Positions 57,056 through 64,000 of a DNA stretch of 64,000 nt are shown piece by piece. Origin of the DNA: Dichetophora obliterata. Taxonomy: Eukaryota; Arthropoda; Insecta; Diptera; Sciomyzidae. The stretch covers positions 273,699,348 through 273,763,347 of the forward strand of contig OY986435.1 of assembly GCA_963920525.1 (NCBI GenBank). Reading direction: 5' to 3'. The position numbers and the translations under genes are program-made. The notes beneath the pieces are model-generated. The model saw only the letters and a list, made by a program, of their open reading frames with translations, ran no database searches and was not told the DNA's origin. Position 1 is the first letter of the stretch. Every line of letters begins with the position of its first letter.

Positions 57056-58115
57056 TGATGCTACTTCTAGGTTTTTTAAGCATGAAAAAAGTGAATATCA
57101 TGATGAAAAAAAAAATACTGTTAAAGCCTTGAAATCATGGCTTAATAAATATTATGGCACTGCTGCTAAATCGAAGTCAGCAGTAAAATATTGGTTTGCT
57201 AAGTTTTATTGTGCATACTAAAGTCAAATGAGTCAATTGTCGGCCTTTGTAGTCTAATGGAGAGTGCGCTAGACTATCAACCCAAGTGTCCCTGGTTAGA
57301 ATCCGGGCTCGGGCATGGTTCTTTTCACTTTCTTTGTTCTTTCCTACATTTAAGGATTATAGAAAAACTAAAAATGCACAACTAAAATGTGAAATCAAAG
57401 GACAGGAACAACTAAGAGCAGGAAATGCTTGCCGAGGTTAAGGCATAACACTAGCCTCGGTTAAAAACAATTCAAACTGTGTTTCACAGTTATTTTGCCT
57501 GATCTATAATTCACGAATGGTTCCAATCAATTCCTCTAAATAAATATATCCCTTTCTTTTCAGGTCAAAGACCGAACCTTGTTTGTATAAGGCGCATGCC
57601 TTGGTTCTTTAATCTTAAAAAAAATTGCTCAAGAAAACATCCAAAAAATTAGTGAAATTGGTTTGAATGACCTCAAAATAAAAGTAAATGAGATAGCTAA
57701 CATTATTTGCATCTCAAAACTTGAGTTCAATCGGTAGTTCGACAGAGTGGTTATTACATGGAGAAAGCCCTCTAAAGCGCCCAAAACACAACAATTGGCC
57801 GGCAAAGTTTTAGCCAATATTATTTTGGGATGCACATAATTTATCGACTATCGTTAATATGATTAAACAATCAACAAACAATATTACTGGGCATTACTGA
57901 ATCGATTGGAAGTCGAAGTCATCAAAGCGAAACGTTCTCAAATAAAGAAGAAAAAATGTTGCTACTCACTTGTTTCGCAATACGACAGATAAATTAAAGA
58001 AATTGACAGTTGATTTCCCATCCACCGTTTTCCTTAGAAATGGCCCCAGCGACTATTTCCTGTTTCCTTGATTAAAAACATGGCTCAATGGAAAGAGATT
58101 TGACTTTTGATTTTT
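57056..58115 (+). pseudogene. Mariner transposase relic split by SINE-B
   Basis: Left part (about 57085-57215): SWLNKYYGTAAKSKSAVKYW, the first helix-turn-helix region. After the SINE, from about 57625: ENIQKISEIGLNDLKIKVNE and IANIICISK, the second one; then AGKVLANIILGCT with FIDY, YYWALLNRLE, and finally MAPSDYFLFP with WLKNMAQWKE near 58035-58090. Stops and frameshifts are frequent, and the DNAP block with the second aspartate is only partly visible. Order and orientation show one mariner copy interrupted by a later SINE insertion. Confidence 0.8.
57241..57624 (+). mobile_element. SINE-B copy 2, with complete tRNA-like head
   Basis: The head has A box TAGTCTAATGG (57250-57260) and B box GGTTAGAATCC (57294-57304). 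The tRNA-unrelated body shares GGCTCGGGCATGGTTCTTTT, GCTTGCCGAGGTTAAGGCAT and TTGTATAAGGCGCATGC with the 24572-24946 copy. It ends in a short A run at 57617-57624. It separates two collinear parts of a mariner transposase, so it inserted after that element. Confidence 0.88.
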
Positions 58116-58414
58116 AGGGACTTTACGCCATAACCGCAAGAACACCAGACCGAAGACTCTTCAGCCCATAAAGTAGAAAGCGTGGACTATCTGATTTTTC
58201 ATGAATAAAAAATATTCATGTCACTTTATCGTTATCATTACGTCTTTGAGTAGACATTGCAATTTTTCTCAAAAAGGGGTGTGGCCACTCAACTACTTCA
58301 AATATATAGATTTGCCGAGCCATACCATTCATGCCCAGCATACCAAACTTCATTGTTGAAAAATACATTACATTTTTCCGTGCGCCATATGGTGTCATGC
58401 TGGCTGTCAGAAGG

Positions 58415-58632
58415 TTAAACAAGTATGCTGAATTATAATTTTCGCCGTATTTAAATCAAGTAAATTAGAGCAGCGCACTAGTTGTTGTTGCAATAGTTGT
58501 TGCTAAAACTTAACAAAGTGTTGATGGTTTTATTTTGTTAGCAATAGTTGAGGAATATAAAACAGAAATATTGCTGCAAAAAGCAAAATAACCGAATACA
58601 GGAACAAAAAAAAAAAAAAAAAAACAACAACA
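58415..58632 (+). promoter_or_regulatory. Putative 5' UTR / upstream region
   Basis: Non-repetitive sequence with GTTGTTG runs, an A-rich tract (58606-58624) and CAACAACAA directly before an ATG, the typical insect start context. No TATA box or initiator could be assigned. Confidence 0.3.
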
Positions 58633-58686
58633 ATGTTAACTTCACGAACTTTGACACTTAATAAATGTGATTTTGAGCACGAACAG
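58633..58686 (+). CDS. Candidate first coding exon
   Basis: ATG in the context CAACAACAATG opens a frame of 18 codons, MLTSRTLTLNKCDFEHEQ, ending exactly at a consensus donor CAG|GTGAGT. The length in whole codons gives a phase-0 intron. The surroundings are non-repetitive. There is no signal peptide, and I do not recognise the gene. No matching downstream exon was found before the Kolobok-like element at 59619 or after it. The strong start context plus donor is suggestive but could arise by chance. Confidence 0.4.
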
Positions 58687-58692
58687 GTGAGT

Positions 58693-59614
58693 GTTTGTGT
58701 TGTGCTGTTTGTATGAATTACTGTTGGTGATGCATTTAGGAATAGAGAGGGAGTAGGGCGGTTGTTAAATTATGTTCGTGTGTATTTACTTTTATGTGTA
58801 TAAGTTCAAATAGCAAACTTTTTTGCCTCGGTAAACACCAATAAATTCACATATTAATATTTGGGTTGGTCGCAATTTTTTGCATTTAATATTTTTACGC
58901 TCGTTTTTGCTATGCTGTATTCATTATTTCAAAATAATTTGGCAAAGTGAATAGTTTTTCTTCTTTTTTCTAATGAAATGATTCTACCAAAATATGCAAA
59001 AGATTGATTTTTACCATATAAAATCAAATTATAACTTTTGTGTTTCGTATTGAATTTTGAGCACTGGTGCGTATGCGTGATATTAATTTATATATCTCTA
59101 TAATGTGCTTCTTACAGTTTGGTTTTTTACTGACACTAAACACAAGATTATGTTAATCTTTCAGAACAAATTAAACTTTTTATTTTTTAGTAACAAATAC
59201 TCATATCTTTATTTTTTTTTTTTATAATTCTAACTTATACTTAAAATCATTTCTTGATATAAAACTAGCAATGAATATGAAATGATACTAGATAGTATCC
59301 ATACCTAGGAAGCACTTACAAATTTTGATACGATTTTCATTGTATCTCATATCATCTCGAAAAAATTTCAATCGAAATCTTTGCATTGTTTGTGATTAAC
59401 GTTGTATTTGCGACGATATTTAATGCTTAATTTTGAAGACAAGTATAAGGTGGATACAAAAAAATTTAGCAACCAGAAAGTTATGAAGGGTGAAGAGAGA
59501 GGTTGTTGGATCGATTTCCACAAAAGACGAAGCTTTTTAAAATTCATATAAATGTGATTTGTAAGCAACATATATGTAAATTCTAGTTTTATAAATTTTT
59601 AGAAATAAAACAAC
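58693..59614. other. Spacer, possible intron
   Basis: AT-rich; would be the first intron if the exon at 58633 is real. No other feature seen. Confidence 0.3.
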
Positions 59615-59618
59615 TTAA

Positions 59619-61068
59619 GGGAGTATTCCTGGTTGGCAAAAATTTTTTGAATTTTTATAGCTTGGATATTTGAGAATATCGTCCTAAAAGGGTTTTTTGA
59701 AATTCGAAATACTTTAAGAGATATGGTCTGTTTTGTCCAGCAATGTTTTCGCCAAAATGCGATTTGCTTAATTTGACTACTTTTTGAATGCAACGGTTTG
59801 AAGCAACCACCGAATTTCGTTCAATACGTTCTTTAGTAGGTAATTACTTGTTGGCAGAGTTTAGTTCACTTTAAATTGAGTTATAAACCGGACGCGCCCG
59901 TATACAGTTTTGAAAAGTACAGTTTTTGTTTGTGCTAAAGACAATGGATAGAAAAGTAATAGAAATAAAAATAAAAGAATTAAAAAACTCGTCCCAACTT
60001 GAAAGAAATAAGGACATCAAATTCACAAGTACATCGGCAAAGAAATTTCTGTCATATTTAACGAAGGTTTTTTGCCAATACTTCAATTAATGAACCTAAT
60101 GGGCATCCCGATTGGCAACGTCACATATGATTTCGGCATGTCTCGGAACGAAGAACGTTTGAAAAGGTCCGAAGCCAGAGCTCTGGCCGCATCAAAAGAA
60201 GGTAGAACTGTCCAAAGAGCACAAAGAGCCGCTGAGTTCTCAATTTTTTGAAGTAGAAGAAGGAGTTCTTTATGAGGCTAGCATTGCAGATTGATATATG
60301 TAAGTATTTCACAAAAAAAAAAAATGTTTTATGCCTAAAATTTTCTTTGAGGTTCTTCAAAGTCACGTTTTTTAACTTCGAAGTCACTTTTTCCCGATTC
60401 TACTGAACCGATTTTGATGAAACTAAGTGCAATCGACGCAAAATTGTCCAATTTTTAAAACTGCATGCTCAAATTTTTCTTTCAACTTTTATTTATGCAA
60501 AAAAATAACTTCAAACTTAAACGCGTTTATCTCGAAACCACGTTTTTCGAGCTTACGGCTGAGATTGCGCACGTAGTTCAAAACCGATTTTATTTAAACA
60601 AAATGCAATCGAAGCAATGCAATTGTCACCATTCTGGTCTCTACCTATATTACATATTTAAACATTTTTTATTATTTTTTTTTACACTAAACTACAAAAA
60701 AAAGACCCAAAATCGGTTTTTCATTTTTCAATCACCGCCAAAATTGTAAAAAATAGTCGCAAAATTATGATTGCGGTAGGGACTAAAATTACATCTTGAC
60801 TGAATCTAACGCCGTTTATTTTTTCCATTTAAAAATAATCCGAAGTCGAGCAATCCGGGCCGCAAGCAGCATACCTTTTATTTCGACGCCCAACTTTGAA
60901 GGCCGACAACTTTTTGAGAAGCCCTCGTACAAAGGAAAACATTTTTTTTTTATTTAATTTAATATATGCATAATACAATAAAAAAAGAGTTTAAATAACT
61001 CTTTGCATTTTCAAATGAGAAGTTTCTCAAAAAGGATGTAAAAACAGCCTTCCAACCGAAATACTCCC
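59619..61068 (+). mobile_element. Kolobok-like element, GGGAGTAT ends at TTAA
   Basis: TTAA (59615-59618) is followed by GGGAGTATTCCTGGTTGG, and at the right CCAACCGAAATACTCCC is followed by TTAA (61069-61072). TTAA duplications with purine-rich GGG ends are described for Kolobok elements, in contrast to the CCY ends of piggyBac. An inner AGCCCTCGTAC block and long stretches of conserved-looking non-coding sequence follow. A broken C-terminal transposase segment is inside (60090-60300). At 1450 bp it is internally deleted. Confidence 0.7.
60090..60300 (+). pseudogene. Transposase C-terminal relic in the Kolobok-like element
   Basis: The plus-strand frame reads LMNLMGIPIGNVTYDF, then RNEERLKRSEARALAASKEG and RTVQRAQRAAE before TGA near 60250. 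A leucine/isoleucine-glycine block followed by D..R...AE....KE.R is what I recall from the C-terminus of arthropod proteins annotated as Mutator-like transposase domain. After a frameshift, EEGVLYEASIAD-like residues follow. No catalytic part is left. Confidence 0.5.
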
Positions 61069-61574
61069 TTAAGATTCACCATAATATTCGCTAGTACCGT
61101 TTATAAATCAAGGTAAGGCTTCAAATACTTACTAAATTTCTATACCTAAAAGTAAACTTACTTTTAAGAATAATACTTATTTGTGCTTTCTTGTTTTTTA
61201 GTTGAAATTTTTATTGAAAAACAGCGGCAGTTTCCTGATTAGCCAACAGTGAATAAATCGTGGAGAAAATTTGTTAAGAAAACTTAATTTTATTTATCTG
61301 CTAATTCCTCTAAAACATTAGAGTATTTAAAAATAAATTTTGCTGGCTCTTTTTAGTCTTGGATTAAATGCAAATAAAACAACTAAACTTCGTCTTTTCC
61401 CTATTATTAGTGTATTATATTTTCAATTTGATTACATAAAAAAGTATTTCAGTTCTGAAGAGTTTGAGAAGTGGGAGTCAATGGACTTGTCCACAGAACA
61501 AAGATGGGTGGGGCTTCAAACATATGGCCGCTCATAACGTTGATTATTATGACTTTTCCTGTTTAATTAAATTT

Positions 61575-61640
61575 GATTTATGTTTTCTCTGTTCATCTGC
61601 TCTTGTTGAACGTTTGTTTACCAAAGCGGAAAAAGTTTGA
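61575..61640 (+). pseudogene. hAT dimerisation-domain relic
   Basis: CSSALVERLFTKAEKV at about 61589-61637 followed by TGA matches the SSa.vERlFS.ag box at the start of the conserved C-terminal hAT dimerisation helices. The preceding residues DYYDFSCLIKFDLCF could be the end of the YP.LS..A block. Nothing else of the transposase is clear; the frame may begin near 61453. Confidence 0.45.
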
Positions 61641-62019
61641 AAATTGGAGTCAACAGCGTTAAAAAACTAACTCTGAAGACAATTTCATTTGTACAAAACA
61701 GATAATATTGAATACAGCTGTATCTAATTTTACAATTTGTTTGAAACAAGACCTGACGTATTGAGCACAATTTTCTGTCAAATATATAAAATTAATTATT
61801 TGTTTTTCATTTGCAAGCTATTTGGTTTTAGAAAAATTGCACACACAAAATTTTTCGAGGATAACAAAAAATTGTGTGTCAATACTTAAGACATAATATT
61901 AATTTTTAGATAAGTCAGTAATTTAAAAAAATAAATTATTTTAATTGTATGGTTTTTAGATAAAGTAAGTTTGAAGAAGGCAAAAAAAAAACAACAACAA
62001 ATCTGTATAGATTCAATCA

Positions 62020-62310
62020 CACAGCACACAGTAGTCCTGAGTGATTCAGCTGTGACCAACCCACTGCTAAAGTCTTATATGATTTGATACCTCTTCGAAT
62101 AAGCTTGTTAGGATTTATTTTTCTCACCGGCCATTTTGTGGTATGACGATTAAAGGGGGAAATATTTTATATCAAGCCTTTAACTCTACAAAGGATTGTG
62201 ACTCTACCAGAATGATCGATGAGAAAAATATATTCTTACGAGCTTTACTCTATACAGAGTTGTTATTATTTTTGTTGGCGTCTTCACACTTACTTGATCT
62301 AAATAGCTCA
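62020..62310. repeat. Dispersed repeat D, copy 3
   Basis: 62036-62112 is the reverse complement of the left blocks of the 21690 and 46505 copies (CTGAGTGATTCAGCTGTGAC, CTTCGAATAAGCTTGTTAG). CTCTATACAGAGTTGTTATT at 62260 is in the forward direction. The copy is therefore rearranged or part of a longer inverted-repeat element. Confidence 0.5.
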
Positions 62311-63022
62311 CAATTAAAATGATGTAAAATTTCAAAGAATAGATCACAAATAATTATCAAAATTAAAAAAATATTTTATGTTTTTTCTAAGGAGATATAC
62401 TTATGTCCTTATTTAAAAAAAATTAAACTTACTAACACTTACTTTTCAGTGTTCTTAGAATTAAATGTACTTCTTTAGACGTAGAATTACGTCTTACAGC
62501 GCGGTTTGTATGGGGGTCATTTTCACAAATGTTTTCAAAGTGATATTTGACATTTTGGGGTATACCTACAGCCTTTAATATTCATCGTACAAAGAAAAAA
62601 AAAATGCCAAAATATCAGTTTTATTGGGAATAAAACGAATATCTAATAAAATAGCAAAATCTTTGAAGATGAAAAATTCATATATTCGTAAAGAAATGCA
62701 CAAGCTGCTTAGCTGCAGTAGTTGTTTATGCTGTTTTTAAGGTTGTTGTTGTTGTTGTGTTTGCTTGTTTGGTTCGTAATCACGTCGTTCGTTGTATTAC
62801 TGTTTTTGTTGTTGTTTTTTATTAATATGTATGTAAAACATACATATATAAATACACATCAGTTGCTTTCAGTTTTTTTTTGTTTCCCAGATAACCAATC
62901 GGTTCGGTTGAAAACGGTGTGCACTTTTAAAAGCACTGAAGCGGACCGTTTAGTTGCCAGCAAACTATGCATTGTGTGTTTCATATAAGTGTACCATTTA
63001 TTAAGTTAAGTTGTATATTAAT
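62311..63022. other. Spacer with GTT repeat
   Basis: GTTGTTGTTGTTGTG near 62742 and similar T/G-rich sequence to 62820 give an open but low-complexity frame. No gene supported. Confidence 0.4.
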
Positions 63023-63394
63023 GTTGAATTTCTATGATTTAAATACAAATTCTAAATGTTTGATAGTTTAAATTATTCTTGATTTTAAATACAAATTCTA
63101 GTTGTTTGATAACTTTAAATAGCTTAAACTCAGGTTAGAACAATTAATTGCTCTAACGAATTTTTTCCAAAGAAACAACAACAACAACATTTTCAATATA
63201 AAAATGAAAACATCACTAGCTGATTAATTAGTTAGCTGATTGATTAACTCGTTAGAGCAATTAATTGTTCTAACCTGACCTAAAGCTTAATAAACGATTT
63301 TAAACTATCAAACAACTAGAATTTGTATTTAAAATCAAGAATGATTTAAACTATGAAACAATTAGAATTTGTATTTATATCATAGAAAATCAAC
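63023..63394. mobile_element. Foldback element, copy 2
   Basis: A near-complete palindrome. GTTGAATTTCTATGATTTAA, ACAAATTCTAAATGTTTGAT, AAATACAAATTCTAGTTGTT and GGTTAGAACAATTAATTGCT on the left are mirrored by matching blocks on the right, around a centre near 63215. The same blocks form the arms of 26936-27490. Confidence 0.8.
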
Positions 63395-63849
63395 ATAATA
63401 AGTAACAAGGTCATATAGAAAACTTCAAGCTGTATATTTAGTTTTTTTCTGTTAAACAATTGTAACCTTTTCCTAAAATGATTTTTATTAAGTTGCAACA
63501 ATAAACTAAACAATAAACGGCAACTCAACTGCACTACCTTGATTTCAATACAAGGGTGAAAAAAAAGGGAAAAAAAGACAAGAACAAACGACACATCCAG
63601 CGAATATGACATAAATTTCAATTCGATTCTTGATAAATATAAAAAAGGACTTTACATTTATATAGAGAACGGTTTAAAGGTACAAAAACATGTCGTTTTC
63701 ATACCAGCAAATCAGACGCTGCCGTTTTAAGTACCGTTTAGCTGGCACAGTAACATTCATGGCTTGTTGGGTTGTAATGCAATAGAGAATACAGATGCAT
63801 GTAGCTAGAGAGCCAGTATGTGGCTACAAAGAAATGTACTACTACTAGC
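63395..63849. other. Spacer
   Basis: ACATAATAAGTAACAAGGTC at 63393 mirrors the outer end of foldback copy 1, so that family extends slightly here. Otherwise no gene or element supported. Confidence 0.4.
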
Positions 63850-64000
63850 CAAGGTTGCCAGTTAAAATTTAAAAAATCCGACAAAAAGTTACTTTTTTCA
63901 CAATAACATAAATTAAATACAACAAAAATTACCATTGTAAAGAAAAACTAAAAAGTTTCTGCAGCAATAAAAAAATATCAAAAAAAATCTCACGATCATT
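63850..64000 (+). mobile_element. Second copy of the CAAGGTTGCCAG element, cut by the window end
   Basis: CAAGGTTGCCAG, then TTACTTTTTTCACAATAACA, TAAATTAAATAC and AATCTCACGATCATT, matches the first 150 bp of the element at 24146 block by block with moderate divergence. The right end lies beyond the window. Confidence 0.85.

Larger units (their letters stand above)
54219..58414. mobile_element. piggyBac-type element with nested mariner relics
   Basis: TTAA (54215-54218) is followed by CCTTCTGACGCCCGGCAG; at the right, GCTGGCTGTCAGAAGG is followed by TTAA (58415-58418). TTAA target sites with CCT...AGG ends are the piggyBac signature. A GCCAGCTGGCAGTG motif at 54338 and a CATGCTGGCTGTCAG motif at 58397 may be subterminal repeats. 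No piggyBac transposase was recognised in the 4196 bp. The interior contains one mariner relic on each strand and a SINE-B. Confidence 0.7.

Noticed and set aside
1..64000. CRISPR arrays, bacterial operons, riboswitches or LTR retrovirus-like elements
   Set aside because: The sequence is animal nuclear DNA. No gag-pol frames or long terminal direct repeats were recognised, and tandem repeats lack spacer structure.

Overview
This window looks like euchromatic-to-heterochromatic intergenic or intronic DNA of a higher fly (brachyceran dipteran; a tephritid-like fruit fly is my guess, not proven). Pointers are the strongly AT-rich base composition, opa-type GTT/CAA runs, GT/CA microsatellites, an insect-type CAACAACAACAATG start context, and a broken Xpd/ERCC2 copy whose residues read like the dipteran protein. 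No complete host gene is visible. Host coding evidence is limited to three isolated exons: a signal-peptide first exon on the minus strand (37323-37365), a terminal exon with a poly(A) signal (29368-29536) and a first exon with a donor site (58633-58686). Their introns would be full of transposons.

Almost everything else is transposable elements, many nested. 1-4250: two small MITEs, a tRNA-derived SINE split by a MITE, and a tRNA-like relic. 4262-6477: an apparently intact hAT-type DNA transposon with a perfect 8-bp target duplication, about 145-bp inverted ends and a two-exon, uninterrupted 560-codon transposase reading frame; this is the best candidate for a live mobile element. 7150-8230: non-LTR relic. 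10320-12660: a dead mariner containing both a MITE and an I-like LINE. 13150-13530: LINE endonuclease relic. 14770-15176: GGCC-rich foldback element. 15516-16923: non-autonomous hAT with CAGTGTTGCCAG ends. 18135-19750: 5'-truncated LINE with (AAAT)n tail. 19870-20927: Xpd pseudogene cut by a TA-flanked MITE. 22346-22690: full-length SINE with 12-bp duplications.

24146-28748: a 4.6-kb element with CAAGGTTGCCAG ends and a perfect 8-bp duplication. It carries a SINE, an array of about 148-bp tandem repeats, a second hAT inserted inside that array, and a foldback element. A second copy begins at 63850. 28868-33600: MITEs, the terminal exon, a pair of about 205-bp inverted arms (possible hairpin RNA) and a hAT relic. 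33930-35760: RTE-type LINE relic with a mutated YADD box. 38500-39080: tRNA-Glu-like relic flanked by two different minisatellites.

40600-50440: a Tc1 element with TA-flanked ends (42533-44154), a Tc1 relic, MITEs and a large palindrome. 50797-51988 and 53330-53701: two copies of an unfamiliar element family with CCCARTGTG ends and 2-bp duplications; the long copy holds arrays of a 24-bp repeat and an open 126-codon frame. 54219-58414: TTAA-bounded, piggyBac-type element with two mariner relics inside, one of them split by a SINE. 59619-61068: TTAA-bounded GGGAGTAT element with a transposase C-terminal relic (Kolobok-like). 63023-63394: foldback element related to the one at 26936. The value of the window lies in the nested insertions, which give a relative insertion chronology, and in the intact hAT and the CCCARTGTG family.
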